Positions 47,092-57,230 of a stretch of DNA of 64,000 nt are shown in pieces. The notes beneath the pieces are model-generated. The model searched no databases, was not told where the DNA came from, and was given only the letters and a program-made list of their open reading frames with translations. Both the position numbers and the translations under genes were made by a program. The first letter of the stretch is position 1, and each line of letters opens with the position of its first letter. Source of the stretch: Macrophomina tecta (Eukaryota; Ascomycota; Dothideomycetes; Botryosphaeriales; Botryosphaeriaceae); assembly GCA_024180945.1 (NCBI GenBank), contig JAKSGN010000020.1:930001-994000 (forward strand), read 5' to 3'.

Positions 47092-47820
47092 TTACAGGAA
47101 AGCGGCGAAGACGGCACCAGCACCGAAGAGGGCGCCAGAGGCAACCTTGACGGCAGCGGCAGCACCGGTGGAGCTGGAAGAAGCAGCAGAGCCGGAAGCC
47201 GAAGCAGTGCCAGAAGCAGACGAGGAGCCGGAGGCAGAACCAGAGGCCGAGGAGCCCGACTCGGAAGCGGAAGAGCCAGAGGCCGAGGCAGAGGAGCCAG
47301 TCTCAGAAGCAGATGCCGAGGCAGCGGTGGAGGAGGCGGAGATGATGACATTGCCAGACGAGGTGCCAACGATGGTGGCGGCGCCACTAACGATGGAGGT
47401 GACAGTGCTGTCGGCAGAGACGACAATGTCGGTGTGGTTGCCAATGGCAATGGTGTACAGGCCGCTGCCGAGGGCGGGGATGGTAGCAACCTCGGGCTGC
47501 GAAGTGGCGACAGCGGGCTGAGTGGGCTGGCCGGTGACGACACCGAGCGAGTTGGTCATGGTCAGGAAAGAAGTGGCGCCGTTGGAGTAGGGGACGGTGC
47601 TGACGCTGGACGCGGCACTGGCGACAGAGCTGGCGACCGACGAGACAGCGGAGGAAACGGCGGACGAGGCAGCGCTCTGGGCATGGTGGGTTAGCTGGGT
47701 GTGCGAGGGGCGAGAGAGAGAGAGAGAGAGAGAGCAGGCGGAGCTTACAGAAGCGCTGGAGTCATCCTGGGCGTAGGCGGCGGCGAGGAGAGTGCCGGCG
47801 GCGAAGAGGAAGGACTTCAT
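47092..47820 (-). CDS. Small Ser/Ala-rich GPI-anchored cell-wall protein
   Basis: Two exons (47749-47820 and 47092-47676; 72-nt intron) give 218 residues. The signal peptide MKSFLFAAGTLLAAAYAQ is followed by a Ser/Ala-rich stretch, one folded-looking segment (GLYTIAIGNHTDIVVSADST with an N-glycosylation site), a long Ser-Ala-Gly repeat region, and a C-terminal hydrophobic tail (VKVASGALFGAGAVFAAFL) preceded by small residues, a standard GPI-attachment signal. Such proteins are secreted, O-mannosylated and linked to membrane or wall glucan. The intron contains a long CT repeat. It resembles many small Ser-rich wall or conidial proteins of Pezizomycotina; no closer assignment is possible. Confidence 0.85.
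   Translation of the reverse strand: MKSFLFAAGTLLAAAYAQDDSSASVSSACSLSLSLSRPSHTQLTHHAQSAASSAVSSAVSSVASSVASAASSVSTVPYSNGATSFLTMTNSLGVVTGQPTQPAVATSQPEVATIPALGSGLYTIAIGNHTDIVVSADSTVTSIVSGAATIVGTSSGNVIISASSTAASASASETGSSASASGSSASESGSSASGSASGSSSASGTASASGSAASSSSTGAAAAVKVASGALFGAGAVFAAFL
47712..47734. repeat. GA/CT dinucleotide repeat inside the intron
   Basis: A run of GA units (about 11-12) on the + strand reads as CT units in the transcript, forming much of the intron of the GPI-protein gene, between donor and branch region. Confidence 0.9.
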
Positions 47821-50334
47821 TGTGATGGATTGGAGCGGGCGAATTGGACGGAAGGATTAGTGCTGGCGGAGGAGGTTGACAGCGAGTGGAATTAGGTGGG
47901 TGGGAAACGACAGGCGACGGAAGCAGCTTATATGGGCTTGGGGTTGGAAATAACGAAGGCGGGTGTTTGGGAGCAGGCCGCGCTAATAAACGAGAGGCCG
48001 GGCGGCGCACAGGTGCAGCAGGCAGGCGGCGATTCCTTCTCGCGGCGGGCGGCGCCCCCTCCTAGCGCGCCCACCCACGTCGTCGAGCACGCCAACCAAG
48101 CAGGCCAGCCCGAGCCTGTCAGGAGTCCGCGCTCGCCGTGGGGAGGTGCCAGGCTAGCCGCGCTCAGGCGTCCCCCCACCAGCTCGCAACATGGCGTCTA
48201 CAAGCCGCTCTAAGCCCGCGCCCCACGGCAGCCGATGTGACGACGGCACGCGTGCAATTGGCCTCTCCGCTCCATCTCGAGCAGCAGCATTGCGCGTCCC
48301 CTGTAAAGGTGCGGAGCTCACGCGGCCGTCATGCAGCAGGCGAATAGCACGCTTGCCGGGGTCGGACATTCGACATCAGCATCTTGTCGCACGGAGGCAT
48401 TATTGTCTCGCCGCGGCTGGCATGGCTAGGGGCAGCCCAGGCTCGATTGGCCCGATCGAGAGATGCTGATCCAATGAGTATGGGCGCGCCGTTGGAAGCA
48501 TCACAGCTCGCCCGTCACACTACCCCGAGCTCAGCGCAAGACGGCTGGGGGATTGCGAGCGGCGCCTGGCGTTGGCAGGCAGGAGAAAGCGGCAGCAGCC
48601 ACACGCGAGGCGGCCAGAAGCAGCGCTGTGCCACGCTCCCACCTGCCGTCGGCCAACCCGGGCGGGCGATGGAGCTCTCGAATGCCACACGATGGCTGTG
48701 CTGCCGTGCTTGTGTCTCGCGCGCTTCGGACCGTCTCGCCACCAATGCAGTCGCTGGGTCGGAGACCGCACAGGGCTGCTATTCTTAGGGACGCGGGCAG
48801 TGGCAGTGGCAGCAGCAGCGGCAGCTATGGGGTTGCGGCCGCTGTGATGCGCGCGGCGGCGATCGTGCCAAGCCGCGCAGCTCCCCCATTCCCATTCGCT
48901 CGCCGACGCCGGCAGGAGCCCCCAGCGCATCCTCCTCGCCGCAGCCGGCTGCCAGGCTCCACCGTGGCTGCCAGCCTGCCCTGCTGCGCGGCTCCAACGG
49001 CACTCGGCCACAACCGACCTGCAGCCGCCTGCACTCGAGCTCGCGAGCAGGCTTTGTCGATGCTGCCCTGCTGCCCGCGCTTCTGCAGCTCATCCGTCGC
49101 AATGAGCCTTCGTCTTGTCTCTTGGATATCTCAGGTATATATGTTTCACGCAAGCAGGCTCCTCCCGGCTCTCAACAGCGCCGGTCCCTGCATTTAGGCG
49201 TCCATGGTAAATCACCCGGCTCCTGCACCCACCACCTCACTGCGAGATCTCGCGCCGTCAAAAAAAAAAAAAAAAAAAAGAAAAAAGCCATCGGGGAGCA
49301 TCACCGTCATCCTGCCCAGCAATGCGCGTCCACTCGACAAAAAGCGCCATTTTCTGCCGCCCTGCACAGAGCCCACCGATCGCTGCTCGGCTGGCGATGA
49401 GCTGGCCGTGTTCACGCGCCCGCGCTCCCACTGCCAGCAACACAATCCGCGAGCTAACAAAGACCTTCTCCTGGCTTCACTGCTGTTCTCCAGCTGTTCT
49501 GTGCGTTTCCTCCCAGCGAACGCCTGGTCGTCATCGCCCACGCCGTTTCTGGTCCCTGTTGCCGAGCACCAGCCAACCCCAGTCTCTTATTGCAGCAGGT
49601 GCCCGCGCCCCATGACTCGCTCTCAGCACATCCGCCGTGCCAAAGCGTCATCGCAGAGCGTCTATCTTTGCCCACTATGGGGCTACTCTGGCGGTCAGGA
49701 ACAACATCAATCTATTTTCCCTACGGTGAGCCCATAGACCGCCAAAGATTGTCTGTTGCGCCTGCATATCCCATCGACTCATGGCCTACAGCCCTCTTTT
49801 GGACCCTTTTCTCCTGTCGATGATGGCCTCGAGCGGTGAACAAGAGCCTCACTAAATGTCTTCGCCACGCGTGGAGCGTCGGGAATATTTCTCGAATGCC
49901 AAGGGATTCGGCACTGCCTGAACCTGCCGACCTGCTGACTTCGGGCGCGAACGGCTCTTCCTTTGGTGGAACCCACTCCACCGACCTACCGGCTCTGTAC
50001 GTACCTGCGCATTAGCGCAGGTGCGTTCCCGCGCCCGTATCACAGAGAGAGGACTGCCGCAGCCGACGTTTGAACAGTAGTACGCGCTCATGGGCAAAGT
50101 AGCCACTGGAAGCACTTCCGAGAGGCGATTATAGCAGCACGGTTATTTGGAAGAACGCTTCATCTCCCCATAGCAGCCTTGACTTGTTCTCGGCACGGCC
50201 TGTCCGTAGTTTTATTTTCTTTCCGCCACTAAATCGAAAGCCGCAACACCCTTCTCTGCAGGGGAGCAGATGCCGAGAATGCTTGTGCAGATAACGTGAT
50301 GCTATAGGTGAGGACACCCGGAGTTTGGTCTTCT
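47821..50334. other. 2.5-kb gene-free stretch
   Basis: It contains the promoter of the GPI-protein gene, a GC-rich block (48-49.2 kb) with many overlapping but featureless frames on both strands, and a run of about 20 A near 49260. No gene is supported. Confidence 0.4.
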
Positions 50335-50446
50335 TTCCCCGCGGTTTGTCAATGCTATACATGGCCCCTTCGGAGTTATCAACCACTGGGTTCCCCGCGG
50401 TTTGTCAATGCTATACATGGCCCCTTCGGAGTTATCAACCACTGGG
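50335..50446. repeat. Perfect 56-bp tandem duplication
   Basis: Two identical 56-bp units sit head to tail: 50335-50390 and 50391-50446. Each starts ttccccgcggtttgtcaatg and ends gttatcaaccactggg. It lies in non-coding DNA. Confidence 0.95.
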
Positions 50447-53286
50447 AACGGGACGCCTCACTCCTCTGTTTCGCCGGTCCGACCGCCGGCCACTTCCATG
50501 CGGCATGAATGCGGGCCGATGGGAGCTTTGGCGTCGGTGATATTGTTTCGGTTTCTTCGGTCTTTGCTTTGATGATTCTGTTTCTTGCCACTCCCCGTGC
50601 GTCCATGCACAGATCGCCTGACAGTAGGGAGACGGGTTGATGCAAACTTCTGGTCCCTCGGAGCACTGTTCTCTATCCGCAAACGCTGCGCGCAGCAGAA
50701 GGGTTGCGGGATAGCGAATCTCCTGTTTGATGTTCTGTTTCTTCCATGCACCTGGGCAAATGGGATCGGCCGCCGGCGTGGTCTGGACCGTTGCTGTCTC
50801 GGAAGAGGTTCCAATTTCCGCGCGACAGAAATAGTGCCCAACCGACTTGGGGAAGGCCGACCCGATGTTGACTGTTCCTCTATCGAGCCCTTTGATCGAA
50901 ACTTCTGGTTTCCCTCGTCCCTGCTGTTTCTTCGTCTATCCGCGCGCGATGGCTTAGGGAGAAAGAAGATCACGAGAGCGAGATGCACGTAGTTCCGGTG
51001 ATCGATGACAGCGTGAGATTCATCCCGGGTCACAAACATATTCCTCTCGCGCGCTTGCGTCTTCTCTCTGTTCTCAGTTTCTCTTTCACCAAACGACGCA
51101 AGACTGCTTCACCTTTTTTCGACCGTGGGCGTCACACGAGATTCTGTTGTCATCAAATCCAAACACTGTTGTTGAGTCACCTTAGACTCACCTCGTCAGA
51201 CCCAGCTTCGAGGATCGCCACGCGTCTTCGATGAGACTAGTTGGCTCTCTCAGGCTGAGCTTCTAGGATCTCTCCCCCCAGAGCGTTCACATATCGTGAT
51301 AGACAACTCAGCAATGAAAGCCATCAAACATGGTACACAATTCAATATCTTTGCAACACCAGGACGAAAAAAGCTTCGTTTCCAAAGCCAGCTTCATGCC
51401 GTAGATGGACATACACTGCCAGCTTTCCAGAAGGGAACAAAGATATCTGCAAATCGCTTCTGCCTTATCACTCTAGACCAAGACAAGGCTTGTCGAGCCG
51501 GAAGCGGGACAAGGGCCGATGCTCGATTTCGACGACCTGCGGAGCTGATCTCGCCAGACCCACGGGTCTTGGGTATGAGGGAGCTCGAGGATCCAATATT
51601 CCCCGATTGTGGACAGAAGGTAGAAGTGGGTAGGCGGTGTGTCAGGATATATCCTACGGCCTGGGATGCCTTGTAAGTAAGGATTGCGCTGATTCTTAAT
51701 GGTGAAGAGCTGCAGTATTGAGGGCGTGTCCGAGATTGTGCGGCTGCTACTCCAGCGGGAAAGGAATGTCGCTCTGCTCATGGGAATTGCCAATGCGGTG
51801 TTGCGGTTGATGAGGGCTTGAGGTCCGTAGTAAGAGCAGAATCTGCAAGAGAAAAGACTGTTAAAATTTGAGGTACCCGGAATCTCCTTCGGCCATCTTG
51901 TTTCCGGCCGACGCATGATCGAGCCCCAACCTAGCCTCCTCGCTCAACATCCGACGTACGTACTACCCCAATAATGACTTACTCGCCGCACGTGCTATCT
52001 CAAGACCACTCTTCCCCGTGACGATTAGCTCCAACGGTCACACACGGAAGTCACTTTCCCTTCCTTTGAAGAATTATATAAGGAGTGTAAATAGCTCTTG
52101 GTTTTCATGGCATCAGTTACAACCTTCTTATCAAGGACACGACGAACAGGTTCCTATGCAAGAGTCATTGTTCTGTCTCGGGACATACTGAATATTTATT
52201 TGCTTGTTTGATTATTGACAACCCGATAATAGTGCCTGGCAGCCTCGAGGATTATATATACTCCCAGGTCCAATACAAAGGACCGCTAGGGAGCGTTAAG
52301 GCATTTAAGGAGATGGAGATAAAGAAAGAAACGGTTAAAAGTACTTACCTAGCCCGCCACTAGAAGTAGTAGAGTTGTTGTTTTTGCATAATCGTACTTT
52401 ACAGTTATTCGTTTAGCACTTATAATTAGAAATTGCACTATTAGGCCTTTTGTTAGCATTACAGTCCCTGCTTCGCGAGGTCTGTATATGGCGTGGTTAG
52501 TAAGACGTCTCCTGGCTGGCCCTTCGATATGAAGTCACGTGTATGACGCAATTCACTTAAAATCATTCAACTTCTAGTGCCATCTGTCTCTCTTGGAGCC
52601 CTCAGCGAAACCATGAATTCTTTATCAAAGAGCGCCCCACGTCAAGAAGTGTTCTCTGCCCAGCATTTATATGCGTGCAAATTGTAAGATGAAGGGGTAT
52701 GTCGAAACAGGGTGCGCCTCTCTTCCAGAATTCGAAGGGCCTTCTGATTGTTCGCTCCGGAGCTCTTCGGCTTTATGCCCCTCTCGATGTTAAGTAAGCG
52801 GTTCTCTGGAGTTCTAGGCTCAGTTCAGACCAGTTCCTTGCTGGCGTTCAGCAAGGACTAATTGGATGAAATGCAACCTTCTTGGCTGGGTATTGTATGA
52901 CGTCAACCCTTCCCAGCCGGTATCTAAAGTCACTAAAATCCTGTTTCGAGCCTCAATTTCTCTTCTCATCATCTAGCTTTGCGCTTAGCAGGACTTTATT
53001 ATATATTTCAGTCATTTTCTCGGATCACTCAAGCGTTAAATTCCCTCTGTAGGTGGTCGACATTGAGTCTTCGACGCTTAGTAGTATTTAGCGCGGCCTA
53101 GAGTCGACCAGTCAAGTGTAAGTCGCCTTTAGAGAGTATTAGGCCATGAGGCGCTTATTCAGGCCTTTATAATTCACGTATGACTGCTAAACATCAATTC
53201 GCCCGTGCCAAGTGCTTTGCCCCACACCCTATAGATGGAAAATAGATACAACGAAACAAACGCAGACTCATCTTCGACCCAGGGAT
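50447..53286. other. Gene-free transition into TA-rich DNA
   Basis: No gene is supported. From about 51.9 kb the sequence turns rich in TA, TTA and TAG words with scattered stops in all frames, as in decayed repeats of fungal genomes. Segments such as 52060-52260 and 52300-53180 look like relics of repetitive DNA, but I see no terminal repeats, transposase or polymerase motifs. Confidence 0.4.
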
Positions 53287-54516
53287 TCACATATTCGGTG
53301 AAGCCGTAAGATCTGCCGATGCCATCTTGAATTCTTCCTGCCTCTCAGTCATTATTTCTTGTAAGCGTTTGAGCACTCCTCTGGCAATCTCCTCCTTTGC
53401 CTTTCGTTTACCGAAAACCATTCTGACTTGACCGACTGGTTGATCTGGCAAAGCGACTGCCGGATCATGAGCGAAGAAGGCGGCGCCGGACCATATGCTT
53501 GGAGCATGCGGGTCGGGGGTAAGTTTGAAGATGGGCTGCGCACATCCAATTCTTTTACAGAGGGCTGGAAGATATGTGTTCTTATCAGTATAACATGTTA
53601 TTTAAACCAGGCAGGCATGTGTGAGGGCCTTGTAAACGTGCTAGTACACTCACTTGTGACTTGTTGCCCAAGGCTGTAATTCCGTTGACCAGGTGGGAAA
53701 AGAAGGCTGCTGTTCTTCTCTGCGCTCGCGGCTACTTGTGAGGTATCGGGTTCCATAGCTTCTCCAACCGCGAGAGACTGCCGCCGAATAGGTCCAGATA
53801 CAGCAACGTTCGAGCCAATGGCCGCTGCAGTCCGGATGCTACTCATCGATGGGTAGTCCTTCTTGGGCAAATGCTCGCTTTCGCGGAGCCATCTTACGGC
53901 TTCGCGTGCAGCATTAATTTTGGCAGCTTTCTTGCTATTGAAGAGGTATTCTCGGCTGCCAAAAGGCTCGTTGGGACGATCAGGTATCGTGACTTCCATC
54001 GAAAAACCGGAACCAAGTTCGAATTCTTGATACAGAGGTAAAGTCCTTCGGCTGGCCTGGCAGTATTCTAATGAAACCACTCGTTGGGAAACGGTCGGTA
54101 TGGATCCGCAGACAATGATGGTAGATGTAAATACCTCCGAGCAGACCAATCCAGTTCTCATTTTCGCCACCATCGCCGTTGCAGTCAAAGTCTCCGCGTA
54201 TATCGCCATTGTTTTTCTTCGCCAAAGCTTCAGTCAGAACCTTCAACCCCTGCACGGCGGCGGCAGCTTTAGCCTCCTTCTTGCTATAGAAAGGACCTGG
54301 TAGTGTGACGCTGAACTGCTCGCCACTGCCACCCAGTGTGCTAAATCCGAAGCTGAGCGAAACGGCCCAGCCTGGTGGAAATTCTCGAACCTGCGTAAAA
54401 TCGAAAGCGTTGGCAACCACACTCTTGATACACAAGTTGCTGAATGAAGAGATCGGCTCGCTAGACCAAATCGCGCCGATTCGGACAGGTGGCTGAATAG
54501 ATGGTGACTTCGACAT
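53287..54516 (-). CDS. Protein with multiple double-stranded RNA-binding domains
   Basis: Three exons (54135-54516, 53654-54067, 53287-53564; introns 67 and 89 nt) give 357 residues. Domain 1 (about 25-100) ends in the dsRBD hallmark SKKEAKAAAAVQGLKVL. Domain 2 (about 122-190) is complete: WIGLLGEYCQASRRTLPLYQ, then GFSMEVTIPD and SKKAAKINAAREAVRWL. The C-terminal exon forms a third, more divergent unit: LCKRIGCAQPIFKLTPDP, WSGAAFF, GQVRMVFGKRKAKEEIARGV. No catalytic domain is present. It probably binds structured RNA and may act as a partner of another enzyme. It is divergent from the FtsJ-like gene 1.1 kb away and close to a degenerate RNase III protein. Codon usage is less GC-biased than in the core genes. 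Confidence 0.85.
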
Positions 54517-55605
54517 CGTTATAGTCTAGTAAAAGGTCGCCAGATGGTGCCTTATTGATTTTGGGATACTGAATCAGAGTTCGGTCAGTACTAGTAAATT
54601 ATAGTTGTTTTTGAATCTTGCAGGATTGAGCGGACAAGCTAAGAATTCAGGCCCAATATAAACAGATGGCGTCGAGCAAACGCAGGTGAAGCCAGCATAA
54701 GTTATCCTGATCACAAGCACGTTGACATACTATGCGTATCTTTGAGGTAATTTGAGGGGCATACAGCTGTTTCCAAAAGCGCTTTTGCGTAATTGGTCGT
54801 ACCAGCTAGTTAAGAATTGGTTTCACAATCATCTGCTCAGATGTATCCTGAGCAAAGCCTCTGACTTGGGATGCCACCTGGCTTTCTAGTTGAGTTGTGT
54901 CTGGCCAAACTTCTTATTCGTCAACCTATGAGAGACCCTACGACTGCTCACGCTTTGAAACGTAGCCCGGTAACCCGCGCGGCGGTACGTGACTAGAGTC
55001 CATTTCTCGCGTCTGCATGCAGTCGCGCCGCTTACTTGCGTTGCCACGTCAGCCTGAGCATATTTTAACACATTTGCAACCCCATAGATCCTTATGATTG
55101 CTTCTTTCGAGAACGCTGCAGGTAGGCCGTGTAAGCGCTGGATGATCTTACCTTGCGACACTCACATGCTGCTGGTTTTCTTACGGACATTAGCAGAAGC
55201 GTCGTGTCGAACAATTACTGGGTCTCTGTCTTTCAGTTCCATCAAATGATTTAATTGATTTGTCCAATTCGAACATGCCACATGTTGGTGCACTAGCGTT
55301 CCCCCACTTGCACGATCTGATCATGATGCTCATTGTTGCATTCACATGTTGAAGTCGTCTCATAGCTAATGGAAATATTAAAGTAGCCTACAATATTCTG
55401 GAAGATTACGGAATGGTCTGAACCTGTTGGAATATTTGCTATCACGCGTGTTTGCTCTCTGGCTACCTTTACTTGGCAAACATCAAAGGTACCTCCAGAG
55501 CCGCCCTCCTCGAGCACCATGTCAATTCATGCCTTCAACACTGAATGAACTGTCACTACACATTTTTCCAACAGAAACCGACGCTGATCGAGAGACGACG
55601 CTATC
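54517..55605. other. Intergenic region between divergent RNA-related genes
   Basis: These 1.09 kb contain both promoters. Short frames on both strands (for example 54886-55161 minus) show no features. Confidence 0.4.
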
Positions 55606-56693
55606 ATGGAAACCATCAACGGCACATCCGCCGAGGAAGAAAATCCTTGTAACGCCGCAAACCAACTTGTCAAAGACTTCCTCTTTGCTCGCGTGCCTGT
55701 ATTCGTGCAACTAACGGCTCTGAGAGAAAAAGTAAGTATGACCACCTGTGGAAGCCTCCTCGCTAATGATTATAGGGCTGGAGAAATCCACTGGGTGATC
55801 AATACTTCGAACAACAGCGCGAAAGGGCAGATAAAGCGAACCATGAGCAACAATGTAACTTCTTCAACATGATGCAGCAAACTGCCAATGAGATGGACAG
55901 CGCTACTGGGTTTCTATCCCAACTCAATCGCAAGGAAGAACCGCAAAAGCTTCTAGACCTTTGTATGGCTCCAGGGGGCTTCTCGGCAGCGGTGCAAAGG
56001 AGTTGCCCCAAAACAGAGCTGTACGGAATAAGCCTTCCAGAATCCAAAGGAGGCCACAAACTTCTTATCAAGCTTCCCAAAGACCGAGTCTGGTTTACCG
56101 ACATCACAATGCTATCTTCGGAAATGGGCGCCATCGAAATCCCTTCTGATCATCCCGACTCGGCGAATTTCTCGCACTTCCGACCATTCATTGCTCAAGC
56201 CTTTGACTTGGTTATTTGCGATGGCCAAGTATTGCGGAACCATCCTCGAAAGCCATACCGGGAGCAGCTGGAAGCATCGCGCCTCGCCTTGAGCCAGCTC
56301 GTTTTCGCTCTGCAACGCATTAAGGCTGGAGGGACGCTTGTAATGCTTCTCCACAAGCTGGAAAGCTTGGATACCCTTGAGCTACTGTACAAAGTCAGCA
56401 AGTTTTCCAAGATTCAACTTTTTAAGCCAAAGAAGAAGCATTCCAAAAGGTCATCGTTCTACCTTGTGGCTAAGGAGGTGGACCCGCACAGCCAATTTGC
56501 CTTGCTAACATTAAAATCATGGAAAGAGGCCTGGTCATCTGCAACATTCGAATTCTGTAGGGACAATGAGCCGTCTGCGGAAGTTGTACAAAATATCCTA
56601 GCCGAGTTTGGGGAAGACTTTATCCAGCTTGGACAGTCAGTCTGGAGCATTCAGGCTCGAGCCCTTGGTAAAGCGGAGTTCTGCAAGGAATAA
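55606..56693 (+). CDS. FtsJ-like RNA 2'-O-methyltransferase family protein
   Basis: Two exons (55606-55731, 55776-56693; 44-nt intron) give 347 residues. The SAM-binding motif LLDLCMAPGGFSAAVQ is an unmistakable FtsJ/RrmJ motif I. DLVICDGQ is motif IV with its catalytic Asp, and KAGGTLVMLLHK supplies the following strand and Lys. The late motif is LFKPKKKHSKRSSFYLVAKE, like the KPxxSRxxSxExYxV region of 2'-O-methyltransferases, although the usual acidic residue is Phe/Tyr here. A weak candidate for the first catalytic Lys is in REKGWRNP. Substrate (cap, rRNA, tRNA or foreign RNA) cannot be told. Such proteins occur as variable paralogues in filamentous fungi. It is convergent with the RNase III-like gene and divergent from the dsRBD gene. 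Confidence 0.85.
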
Positions 56694-57230
56694 GCTCTTG
56701 GAACTGTTAGTTGGGCATAAGCTAGAACTGTCAGGGCAAACTAGTTCATTTAGAAGTTTTTACAATCCGCGTGACTTCCTAAAAAAATAGTGTGACACTT
56801 TAAGAAGCATCAAAGAACGTAAAAGCGTTAATAAAACAGGGAGAGGTGTCCTACAAATACCTTATCCACACTCATGGTATTTAAGGGAGTAACGGCAGAG
56901 GAAGCATCTACGTTAACACGTTAACGACAGAGATAGAATAGTCTAGTTACTTAACAGCGGCTCTAGCTTTTAAAACACTAACTAGGATTCTTTATATTGG
57001 AATAATGGAATATTTACGGTTAAGTAGTGTAATTTGGCAGTAGTAGGTATAAAAGGGCGCTATCTCTCCTTCTTCTTCTACTGTTGCTGCTCATCACTAG
57101 GAAAATCATTACCCAAGGTTTAGTTCAAAACTTAAGAAAAAAAAAAAAAATAAAGTGCTTGAACGTGCCTATTTATTCAATTCTTCTATAAATGATATAT
57201 AACGGTCAACCCCTAATTATTTAATTCTAA
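56694..57230. other. TA-rich spacer
   Basis: These 537 bp separate two convergent genes. They are TA-rich with motifs such as cgttaacacgttaacg and a 14-A run near 57136, resembling decayed repeat DNA. No gene is seen. Confidence 0.4.

Noticed and set aside
48000..49200. GC-rich block with many overlapping frames, considered as a gene
   Set aside because: All six frames are open for similar lengths with Ala/Arg/Pro/Ser-rich content and no splice-consistent model.
51296..51916. Opposed frames of about 120-150 codons on both strands
   Set aside because: Neither shows recognisable motifs and both cannot be real; composition does not favour one.
52060..52260. Possible solo LTR (ends resembling gypsy/copia leader words)
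   Set aside because: No matching direct repeats, target-site duplication or tRNA primer site could be found by eye.
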